NCBI GenBank assembly: GCA_007130355.1
Contig: SLSQ01000202.1
Coordinates: forward strand, 1-7,421
Length of the DNA stretch: 7,421 bases
DNA from: Trueperaceae bacterium
GTDB lineage: Bacteria > Deinococcota > Deinococci > Deinococcales > Trueperaceae
Direction: 5' to 3'
Part shown: in pieces, positions 1 through 4,836 of the stretch
Layout: each line of letters opens with the position of its first letter
Numbering within the stretch: position 1 is the first letter of the stretch
Notes under the pieces: model-generated
What the model was told of the DNA's origin: nothing
What the model saw: only the letters and a program-made list of their open reading frames with translations
The model's database searches: none
Made by a program: the position numbers and the translations under genes

Positions 1-142
1 AGCCGATCACGATGTTCAGGTCCGCGATGCGCTCGACGGCGTCGAGGGCCCAGTGGTTGTCCGGAATGTCCGGGAACGTCTGGGCGGAGGCGACGCCGCT
101 GGCGAAGATCGCGGCCAGCAGGGTGATGAGTAGTTTCTTCAT
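1..142 (-). CDS. Secreted SLH-domain surface protein, N-terminal fragment
   Basis: Only the first 47 codons lie in the window; the gene continues past the left edge. The protein opens with a typical Sec signal peptide: Lys2-Lys3, a hydrophobic stretch at about residues 4-18, and a likely cleavage after Ala18-Ser19-Ala20, before Gln21. Mature residues 23-47 (FPDIPDNHWALDAVERIADL and onward) match the opening of an S-layer homology domain, with the DIPxxHWAxxAVxxI pattern. In this family SLH domains anchor surface or outer-envelope proteins to cell-wall polymers. In Deinococcota a single N-terminal SLH domain is common on SlpA-like proteins, but the rest of this protein cannot be seen. The ATG at 142-140 is supported by the signal peptide and by AAGGGG 7 nt upstream. 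It has its own promoter (374-351) and a leader of about 200 nt, so it is not simply the end of the thyX-rlmH unit. Confidence 0.85.
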   Translation of the reverse strand, partial: MKKLLITLLAAIFASGVASAQTFPDIPDNHWALDAVERIADLNIVIG

Positions 143-300
143 GGTGATTCCCCTTGAACAGAATGGATTTCGGTCGATGGGGACTCGGTTCTATGCATGT
201 GGGGACCGGGAGTGTCCGTGTTTCCTCGTCGGTCTCGATTCACGTCGGCGAACCGGGGTTCCATCGGGTGTGCGCATGCCCATCGGCGAAGCCGGTTCAA
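139..300 (-). other. Candidate 53-codon leader frame overlapping the SLH gene start
   Basis: A TTG at 300-298 lies 7 nt after a perfect AAGGAGGT (315-308). It opens a 53-codon frame ending in TGA at 141-139, which overlaps the ATG of the SLH gene as ATGA, the usual geometry for translational coupling. The predicted peptide begins (M)NRLRRWACAHPMEPRF, is polar and Arg/Pro-rich, and matches no family I recognise. Against a real gene: only 30 of 53 codons (57%) end in G or C, well below the strongly GC-biased third positions of neighbouring genes, and CGA, AGA and CCA codons appear. It could be a regulatory leader peptide, or an untranslated leader whose Shine-Dalgarno-like site serves another purpose such as mRNA stabilisation. 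An in-frame ATG further up (360) lies upstream of the likely transcription start, so I do not favour it. Confidence 0.35.
150..155 (-). promoter_or_regulatory. Shine-Dalgarno site of the SLH-protein gene
   Basis: Read on the minus strand this is AAGGGG, 7 nt before the ATG at 142-140. It fixes the start of the secreted protein and contrasts with the genes to the right, most of which lack such a site. Confidence 0.65.
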
Positions 301-307
301 GAGAAGC

Positions 308-315
308 ACCTCCTT
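308..315 (-). promoter_or_regulatory. Perfect Shine-Dalgarno sequence in the SLH leader
   Basis: AAGGAGGT on the minus strand is fully complementary to the core of the 16S rRNA 3' end. It lies about 30 nt after the inferred transcription start and about 165 nt before the SLH ATG. It is correctly spaced (7 nt) for the TTG at 300. Alternatively it could bind 30S subunits and protect the mRNA, as described for the STAB-SD of Bacillus cry3A. Confidence 0.55.
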
Positions 316-350
316 CCGGTACGACCTCGCGGGCACACGAGACCAACGTG

Positions 351-379
351 AGTATGGCATGGGCTCCTGGGCGAGTCAA
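351..379 (-). promoter_or_regulatory. Sigma-70-type promoter of the SLH gene
   Basis: On the minus strand the -35 element is TTGACT (379-374; 5 of 6 matches to TTGACA) and the -10 element is CATACT (356-351; 4 of 6 to TATAAT), separated by exactly 17 bp (373-357). This predicts a start near 344 and a leader of about 200 nt. It is the only promoter in the window with both boxes well formed, which fits a highly expressed surface-protein gene. Confidence 0.65.
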
Positions 380-395
380 GGGCCATGAACCGAGG

Positions 396-432
396 GTGAG
401 AAAGGACACACTTCGTCCAGGACGCTTCTCAC
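396..432. repeat. 7-bp inverted repeat upstream of the SLH promoter
   Basis: GTGAGAA (396-402) and TTCTCAC (426-432) are perfect inverted copies 23 bp apart. They sit about 52-88 bp upstream of the inferred SLH transcription start. Inside are further GGAC/GTCC pairs (404-407 and 415-418). This could be a regulator-binding site or part of the 3' end of the upstream transcript; nothing in the sequence decides between them. Confidence 0.35.
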
Positions 433-488
433 GCCCCTCGTGCCGTCGTTCACGAAGTCGCCGGGGCACGCACCGTGATGAAGATGAG

Positions 489-508
489 CGCGCCCGGCCG
501 GCGGCGCG
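489..508 (-). terminator. Weak candidate terminator after rlmH
   Basis: A 6-bp stem (CGCGCC/GGCGCG) with an 8-nt loop lies 9 nt after the rlmH stop codon. It is followed on the minus strand by CTCATCTTCATC, only mildly T-rich, so intrinsic termination would be inefficient. The stretch 143-516 otherwise holds the SLH promoter, its leader and the inverted repeat listed separately. Confidence 0.25.
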
Positions 509-516
509 GACCGCCG

Positions 517-972
517 TCAGGCGCGGTGGTACGGATGCCCGGCCCGCACCGTCTCGATCCGGTAGAGCTGCTCGAGCAGCACGAGCCGCGCCAGTTCGTG
601 CGGCAACGTGAGGTCGGAAAGGCGCCAGACCTCGTCCGCACGCGCCCGCACGGCCGGACCGGTCCCCTCGGCGCCGCCGATCAACAGCGTGATCCGCGAG
701 TCGCCCGCCGTCTCCCGCGCGGTCACGTGCCGCGCCAGCTCCGCGGTGGTGCGGCTGCGCCCGCGCTCGTCGAGCACCACCAGGCGACCGTCGGCGTGCC
801 GCGCCAGCGCCTCCCCCTCCGCCGCGCGCACGGCGTCGGGCGCCCCCCGCCCGGCGCGGACCTCCCGGACCTCGGCCTCCGCGAGGCGCGTCAGGCGCTT
901 CAGGTAGTGCGCGCAGCCGTCGGCCAGGAACCCGCGGCCGAGGCCGCCGACCGCCACGATCCGGTAGCGCAC
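517..972 (-). CDS. rlmH: 23S rRNA (pseudouridine1915-N3)-methyltransferase RlmH
   Basis: RlmH methylates N3 of pseudouridine 1915 in helix 69 of 23S rRNA on the assembled 70S ribosome, using S-adenosylmethionine. The 151-residue length fits the family (about 155 in E. coli). Family marks are VVLDERG (65-71), the SAM-binding loop LIGGAEG (97-103), LTLPHELARLVLLEQLYRI (121-139), which forms part of the trefoil knot, and the C-terminal HPYHRA (146-151). The start is GTG at 972-970, giving MRYRIVAVGG, which aligns with the usual N-terminal strand. The gene begins only 6 nt after the thyX stop (gap 973-978), has no TANNNT box at leaderless distance and only a poor GGCGGG-like ribosome site. I infer that it is co-transcribed with thyX and translated by reinitiation. 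Confidence 0.93.
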   Translation of the reverse strand: MRYRIVAVGGLGRGFLADGCAHYLKRLTRLAEAEVREVRAGRGAPDAVRAAEGEALARHADGRLVVLDERGRSRTTAELARHVTARETAGDSRITLLIGGAEGTGPAVRARADEVWRLSDLTLPHELARLVLLEQLYRIETVRAGHPYHRA

Positions 973-978
973 GCCGCG

Positions 979-1875
979 CTACCCGCCGGATCCGCCGGCG
1001 CGCTCGCGGCCGTCGCCCGCCGGCGCCTCCTCCAGGCCCAGCTTGGCGAGCAGCTCGCGACGGCGGGTCCGGCGCAGACCGCTCTCCGCCAGCGCCGCCC
1101 GGAACCGGTCGACGTCGAGCGCCCCGCGGACCAGGTCCAACTCGCGGCGGGAGAGCCGGCGGCCGTGCAGCACGTGCTCCTCGAACGCCTCGACCGCGAC
1201 CGGCGCGACCGCCCGCGCGCAGCGGGCCAGTTCGCGGGCGTAGGCGCGGATCTCCTCCTGGGCGTGCGCATCGGACCGCAGCCGGAGGAAGTGCATCAGG
1301 TTGTGCAGGTCGATCTGCCAGTACATCTCGGTGTAGAGCGAGAGCGGCAGGTGGGTCCGCGCCAGTTCGCGGGCCAGCCCCTCCTCGATCAACGACGCGT
1401 ACTCGGCGTACCGCTCCGACTGCCCGGCGCGCAGCAGCTCGAGGATCCGCGCCGCCTGCTCGGGCGGGACGGCGTGGTCGGCGCGGCCCTGCTTGTTCGT
1501 CGTCGACTGGGGCCGGAGCTGCTCGGGCTCCGGCAGGTAGAACTCGTTCGGCAGCAGCGAGTAGCGTCCGCTGATCTCGTTGGCGCGGGCGGTCCGGTGC
1601 CGCATCCACTGGCGCGCCACGAAGATCGGCATCTTCAGGTGGAAGGTCAGCACCACCTGCTCGAACGGACTGGTGTGGGCGTGGCGCAGCAGGTAGTCGA
1701 TCAGCGCCGCGTCCTCGCGGACCGACTTGGTGCCGGCGCCGTAGCTGACGCGGGCCGACTGCACGATACGGTCGTCGCCCCCGAGGTAGTCGACCAGGCG
1801 CACGAAGCCGTGGTCGAGCACCGGGATCGGTCGGTCCAGGAGGGCGTCGGCGGCGGGGACGGAGGCTCGGGGCAT
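979..1875 (-). CDS. thyX: FAD-dependent thymidylate synthase ThyX
   Basis: ThyX makes dTMP from dUMP using methylenetetrahydrofolate as carbon donor and reduced FAD/NAD(P)H as hydride source; it replaces ThyA in many bacteria. From the ATG at 1875 the protein has 298 residues. The signature is R92-H-R-T-A-R-A-N-E-I-S-G-R-Y-S106, matching RHRxxSxNExSxR except that the sixth position is Arg97. Also present are the N-terminal VLDHGFVRLVDYLG (19-32), ARVSYGAGTK (41-50), HTSPFEQV (67-74), and the nucleotide-binding region LPLSLYTEMYWQIDLHNLMH and LRLRSDAHAQEEIR (177-210). A Gly/Arg-rich tail follows the fold. A GTG 36 nt further up (1911) is possible, but family similarity begins after the ATG, and the ATG has a TACGAT box 8 nt upstream, so I prefer it. 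The gene leads rlmH with a 6-nt gap. Confidence 0.93.
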   Translation of the reverse strand: MPRASVPAADALLDRPIPVLDHGFVRLVDYLGGDDRIVQSARVSYGAGTKSVREDAALIDYLLRHAHTSPFEQVVLTFHLKMPIFVARQWMRHRTARANEISGRYSLLPNEFYLPEPEQLRPQSTTNKQGRADHAVPPEQAARILELLRAGQSERYAEYASLIEEGLARELARTHLPLSLYTEMYWQIDLHNLMHFLRLRSDAHAQEEIRAYARELARCARAVAPVAVEAFEEHVLHGRRLSRRELDLVRGALDVDRFRAALAESGLRRTRRRELLAKLGLEEAPAGDGRERAGGSGG

Positions 1876-1883
1876 GGCGTAGG

Positions 1884-1889
1884 ATCGTA
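1884..1889 (-). promoter_or_regulatory. -10-like box 8 nt before thyX ATG
   Basis: TACGAT on the minus strand, 8 nt before the ATG, with no Shine-Dalgarno site between. It fits a leaderless or near-leaderless transcript. No -35 element is recognisable. It would lie inside the coding region if the upstream GTG at 1911 were used. Confidence 0.45.
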
Positions 1890-1996
1890 GCCGAATCGGC
1901 GAAGCGTGCACGGGGATGGGCCGCCCGCTCCGAGTGGCGTCACGTCCAGGACGGCGTTTCGGGCTCCGTAGTTCCGTCCCCCGTTCCGCGGCGCCG

Positions 1997-2641
1997 CTAC
2001 GCCTCGTCGGTCCCGTGCGACCGTCGGACCGCCCTCAGCGCCGCCCAGGTCCGGAGCAGCCGGGCCGCGACCGTCTCGACCGCGCGGAACGGCGGGTCGG
2101 TCTCGCGGTGCAGGCGCCAGCCGAGGTGGCGCGCGCCGCAGGTGGCGGTGGCGGCGGGCAACTCGTCGCCGAGGAGCTCGAGCAGCGCGGCGCGCACCGG
2201 CTCGGTCAGCAGCGTCGCGATCGGGGTCACGTCGCGAGCGATGATCACGACGCGGGCGTCGAACGCCGCGTCGCCGCTCTCGACCAGCTCGCCACCGGTC
2301 CGACTCGCCTGGAGCGAAGCGATCAGCGGGTGCGAGCGCGGGAACGCCCGCCAGGAGGCGGGCGAGACCGGTCCCTCGTCCCGGAGCACCATGCGGAAGC
2401 GCCGCTCGTCGGGGGCGCGCCCGCCGGGCACCGGACGCACGTGGTCGAACGCGAGCAGTTCCGGCTGCCCGTCGCGCCTCAGGACGTGCAGTCGCTCCAC
2501 CCGACCGGTGTCGACCGCCAGCTCGGCACGCAGGCTCTCCTCCGCCTCGGCCGCGAGCGGTTCGAACTCGCAGGCGACCGCGGCGGCGCTCCAGGCGGGC
2601 GGTTCGGACGGGGCCGGAGTCTTGCGGCGTCGGAAGAACAC
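1997..2641 (-). CDS. Uncharacterised soluble protein, 214 residues
   Basis: I do not recognise this family. From the GTG at 2641-2639 the product has 214 residues: a basic start (MFFRRRKTP), then a mixed alpha/beta-looking body with no signal peptide or membrane segment. Visible features are an acidic helix at about 28-44, alternating hydrophobic strands near 50-66 and 82-88, ARVVIIARDVTPIATLLTEPVRAALLELLG (129-158), and an Arg-rich C-terminal helix (190-208). Cysteines occur at 24 and 168 only. The frame stays open to 2848, but that extension would overlap the end of the DUF59 gene and is Arg/Pro-rich shadow sequence. The GTG start is supported by TACCCT exactly 6 nt upstream. Codon use is strongly GC-biased like its neighbours, so it is likely a real gene. 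It lies between a DUF59 gene and thyX, with gaps of 41 and 121 bp. Confidence 0.7.
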   Translation of the reverse strand: MFFRRRKTPAPSEPPAWSAAAVACEFEPLAAEAEESLRAELAVDTGRVERLHVLRRDGQPELLAFDHVRPVPGGRAPDERRFRMVLRDEGPVSPASWRAFPRSHPLIASLQASRTGGELVESGDAAFDARVVIIARDVTPIATLLTEPVRAALLELLGDELPAATATCGARHLGWRLHRETDPPFRAVETVAARLLRTWAALRAVRRSHGTDEA

Positions 2642-2647
2642 GCGACC

Positions 2648-2653
2648 AGGGTA
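2648..2653 (-). promoter_or_regulatory. -10-like box 6 nt before the 1997-2641 gene
   Basis: TACCCT on the minus strand, with a 6-nt spacer (2647-2642) to the GTG start and no Shine-Dalgarno site. It lies in the 41-bp gap after the DUF59 gene. It supports both a separate transcript and the chosen start codon. Confidence 0.45.
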
Positions 2654-2682
2654 CCGCGCAGGACGTGCGTACGACGCGGGTG

Positions 2683-3063
2683 CTACAGATTGAAGCCGAA
2701 CATGCGCATCTGCTTCTTGCCGTCGTCGGTCATCTTGTCGGTGCTCCACGGCGGCGACCAGACGAACTGGACGTTCACGCGGCGGACCCCTTCGACCTTC
2801 ATCGCGGCCAGTTCGGCGTCGGCCTGGATCATGTCCTGGACGGGACACCCCATGCTCGTAAGGGTCATGTCGATGTCGACCACGCCGTCCTCCGAGACCT
2901 CGACGTCGTAGATCAGGCCCAGGTCGACGACGTTCACCGGGATCTCCGGGTCGCGGACGATCTTCAGCGCTTCGCGGACCTCGTGCGCCAGGTGCTCGGT
3001 GTCCAACGGCGCGCCGTCGCCGGCGGCGGCCGGGGCTTCGCGGGGTTCGGGTGCGTCGCTCAT
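2683..3063 (-). CDS. DUF59/MIP18-family Fe-S assembly protein (SufT-like)
   Basis: Proteins of this small cytoplasmic family (DUF59, MIP18, SufT, PaaD) help deliver or assemble iron-sulfur clusters on client enzymes. The 126-residue product has a Pro/Ala-rich leader (1-20). The full domain follows: DPEIPVNVVDLGLIYDV (38-54), the strand-loop MTLTSMGCPVQDMI (66-79) with the conserved cysteine at 73, and the C-terminal WSPPWSTDKMTDDGKKQMRM (102-121) ending in FGF, as in stand-alone SufT-like proteins. The ATG at 3063-3061 is clear. A TACCAT box lies exactly 6 nt upstream inside the 19-bp gap after the LapA-like gene, so it may have its own leaderless transcript. No suf or isc genes are adjacent, so the client and the exact subfamily (SufT versus PaaD-like) stay open; I therefore give no symbol. 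Confidence 0.9.
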   Translation of the reverse strand: MSDAPEPREAPAAAGDGAPLDTEHLAHEVREALKIVRDPEIPVNVVDLGLIYDVEVSEDGVVDIDMTLTSMGCPVQDMIQADAELAAMKVEGVRRVNVQFVWSPPWSTDKMTDDGKKQMRMFGFNL

Positions 3064-3069
3064 GGGGCC

Positions 3070-3075
3070 ATGGTA
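3070..3075 (-). promoter_or_regulatory. -10-like box 6 nt before the DUF59 gene
   Basis: TACCAT on the minus strand with a 6-nt spacer (3069-3064) to the ATG. It falls within a gap of only 19 bp between genes, with no Shine-Dalgarno site. Confidence 0.5.
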
Positions 3076-3082
3076 GCGGAGC

Positions 3083-3655
3083 TCAGCCGCGCGCCGCGTC
3101 GTCCGGATCGGAGGCCGCCGGGCCGTCCTCGAGCGCGACGGGGCGTCCGTCCAGCAGGCGCTTGAGCGTGTCCTCCGCCTCGCCGACGTCGGCCGCCAGC
3201 TCGTTGCGCACCGTCACGACGCGCCCCTCGAGCGACGTGAACCGTCGGGCCTCGCGCTCGTCGACCTCGCTCAGGGCGCTCCGCAGCGAGGTCTCAGCCG
3301 CCGCGACGCGCTCGTCGAGGCGTTTCTCGAGCGACGCGCCCCAGGCGTGCACCGCGTCCTTCACCTCGCCGATCTCGCGTGAGCGGCGGGCGTCGAGCTC
3401 GGCGCGGGCCTTCTCGAGCTGCACCTCGAGCCGTCGGATCTCGGTCAGCTGCGCCGAGCGGTCGAACAGGGCGCCGGCGAAGAAGATCACGGCCAGGCCG
3501 ATCGTCACCGCCGCCAGGGCAGCGCCGAGCGGAACCTCGAGCTGCGCCACCAGGAGTTCGACCGGCACCGGCGTGGTCAGGGCGGTCCAGTTGACCGCCG
3601 CGAACAGCACGAAGACCAGGACCAGAACGGTCAGGAGGATTCCGCGGGCGCGCAT
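3083..3655 (-). CDS. LapA/DUF1049-like membrane protein with coiled-coil tail
   Basis: The product has 190 residues. Two hydrophobic segments (about 5-23 and 42-64) flank a short loop containing FAAVNW (18-23), the hallmark of the LapA/YciS (DUF1049) family of small inner-membrane proteins. In E. coli, LapA works with LapB in controlling lipopolysaccharide synthesis; that role cannot be assumed here. After the second membrane segment comes a charged, heptad-like helical region (about 66-170; for example LTEIRRLEVQLEKARAELDA) and an acidic tail. Typical LapA proteins are near 100 residues, so the coiled coil is an extension, probably cytoplasmic and perhaps for oligomerisation. The ATG at 3655-3653 has TAGGAT exactly 6 nt upstream. 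The gene follows rodA by 43 bp and precedes the DUF59 gene by 19 bp. Membrane topology is clear; the family assignment is moderate. Confidence 0.8.
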   Translation of the reverse strand: MRARGILLTVLVLVFVLFAAVNWTALTTPVPVELLVAQLEVPLGAALAAVTIGLAVIFFAGALFDRSAQLTEIRRLEVQLEKARAELDARRSREIGEVKDAVHAWGASLEKRLDERVAAAETSLRSALSEVDEREARRFTSLEGRVVTVRNELAADVGEAEDTLKRLLDGRPVALEDGPAASDPDDAARG

Positions 3656-3661
3656 GCCGGC

Positions 3662-3667
3662 ATCCTA
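3662..3667 (-). promoter_or_regulatory. -10-like box 6 nt before the LapA-like gene
   Basis: TAGGAT on the minus strand with a 6-nt spacer (3661-3656) to the ATG, in the 43-bp gap after rodA. No -35 element or Shine-Dalgarno site is visible. Confidence 0.5.
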
Positions 3668-3698
3668 CCCGCGACGTCGCCGCGACGCCGCGCCGTCG

Positions 3699-4760
3699 TC
3701 ACCAGTCGGCGTAGCGGTCCCGGTAGGTCACGAACACGATCGCGAGCGCCGTCAGCGTCGAGAGCAGGCTGGTGCCGCCGTACGACACCAGCGGCAGCGT
3801 CACGCCGGTCACCGGGGCCAGGCCGAGGGTCACCCCGACGTTCACCACCACCTGGAACGCGAGCAGCGACAGCACGCCCATGATCACGAACTGATCCTTC
3901 TCGTACGGACACTCGCTCGCCATCGCCACCAGGCGCCAGAACAGCAGGCCGAACAGGGCGAGCAGCACCACCGCGGCGAGGAACCCGCCCTCCTCGGCGA
4001 GCACCGGGAAGATGAAGTCGGTGTGGTGGAACGGGATGAAGCCGAGCTGCGCCTGCGTCCCCTGCTTCCAGCCCTTTCCGGTCAGGCCGCCCGACCCGAT
4101 CGCGATCGTCGACTGGATCACCTGGTAACCGGCCCCCTGCGGGTCGGCGGTGGGGTTCATGAACGACGCGACCCGCTGTTGCTGGTGCGGCTCGAGGTTC
4201 GGCCAGATCGCGCCCGGAAAGGCGACCGCCACCACCGCCGCCGCCACCGCGACGTGCCGCCACGGGAGACCGCGCACCAGCAGCATGCCGGCCCCGATCG
4301 CGGCGATCACCAGGGCACCGCCCAGATCCGGTCCGATCAGGACCAACGCGAACGGCGGGAGCGCCAAGGCGAGAGGGCGCACGTAGCCGCCGAGCGACCG
4401 GATCGGCCGGTCGTGGAGCACCGCGGCGAGCGTCAGGATCAGCCCGAGCTTGGCGAGCTCCGACGGCTGGAAGGCGGGCAGCGGTCCGATGACGAGCCAC
4501 CGCTGCGCGCCGTTGATGACGGGACCGAACGCCTTGACGGCGACGAGCATCGCCAGCGAGGCGAGGTACAGGTGCGGCGCGAACCGTTGGATGCGGCGCT
4601 TGCCGGCCCAGAGCACGCCGGCGACCACCACGACCGACACGCCCAGGAAGCCGACCTGGCGCACGAACTCGCCCTCGCTCGCGGCGCTCGCGAGCGTGAG
4701 CAGGCCCGTCCCCAGCAACAGCAGGACCAGGACGGGAAGGCTCGGATCGGAACGCACCAT
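3699..4760 (-). CDS. rodA: SEDS peptidoglycan glycosyltransferase RodA
   Basis: RodA polymerises glycan strands from lipid II during cell elongation, partnered by a class B PBP (PBP2) and the MreBCD system. The 353-residue product is a polytopic membrane protein, about ten hydrophobic segments, slightly shorter than E. coli RodA (370). SEDS marks are FQPSELAKLGLI (97-108), IGPDLGGAL (142-150), the long periplasmic loop with RVASFMNPTADPQGAGYQVIQS (196-217), GSGGLTGKGW (222-231), FIPFHHTDFIFPVLAEEGG (241-259) with the presumed catalytic Asp248, and LAPVTGVTLPLVSYGGTS (314-331). HTDFIF favours RodA over FtsW. The ATG at 4760-4758 starts directly before the first membrane helix; the upstream extension to 5201 is shadow sequence inside the BatA-like gene. 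No mreBCD or pbp2 lies nearby, so it is detached from the usual elongation cluster here. A TAGCCT box sits 8 nt upstream. Confidence 0.93.
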   Translation of the reverse strand: MVRSDPSLPVLVLLLLGTGLLTLASAASEGEFVRQVGFLGVSVVVVAGVLWAGKRRIQRFAPHLYLASLAMLVAVKAFGPVINGAQRWLVIGPLPAFQPSELAKLGLILTLAAVLHDRPIRSLGGYVRPLALALPPFALVLIGPDLGGALVIAAIGAGMLLVRGLPWRHVAVAAAVVAVAFPGAIWPNLEPHQQQRVASFMNPTADPQGAGYQVIQSTIAIGSGGLTGKGWKQGTQAQLGFIPFHHTDFIFPVLAEEGGFLAAVVLLALFGLLFWRLVAMASECPYEKDQFVIMGVLSLLAFQVVVNVGVTLGLAPVTGVTLPLVSYGGTSLLSTLTALAIVFVTYRDRYADW

Positions 4761-4768
4761 GCGCAGCG

Positions 4769-4774
4769 AGGCTA
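4769..4774 (-). promoter_or_regulatory. -10-like box 8 nt before rodA ATG
   Basis: TAGCCT on the minus strand, 8 nt before the ATG, inside the 76-bp gap after the BatA-like gene. No Shine-Dalgarno or -35 element is recognisable. Confidence 0.4.
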
Positions 4775-4836
4775 CCAACCGCCCGGCCCGGTCCGGTGTC
4801 GCGCGACGCGAGCGCGCGCCGCGCGGGGCCGCAGGC

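Noticed and set aside
439..470. Inverted repeat CGTGCC-N20-GGCACG
   Set aside because: A short 6-bp GC-rich stem with a 20-nt loop is expected by chance in this sequence and has no T tract or promoter relation that would give it meaning.
191..1609. 472-codon minus-strand frame overlapping rlmH and thyX
   Set aside because: It is a shifted-frame shadow of thyX and rlmH, whose motifs are unambiguous. Composition is Arg/Ala/Gly-rich and the tail crosses the SLH regulatory gap.
1949..1979. Possible terminator GGACGG-N19-CCGTCC between the 1997-2641 gene and thyX
   Set aside because: The stem is only 6 bp with a 19-nt loop and there is no T-rich run after it on the minus strand.
2642..2848. Upstream extension of the unrecognised protein to 283 residues
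   Set aside because: The extension overlaps the 3' part of the DUF59 gene in another frame and is Arg/Pro-rich; the GTG at 2641 has a well-placed -10-like box.
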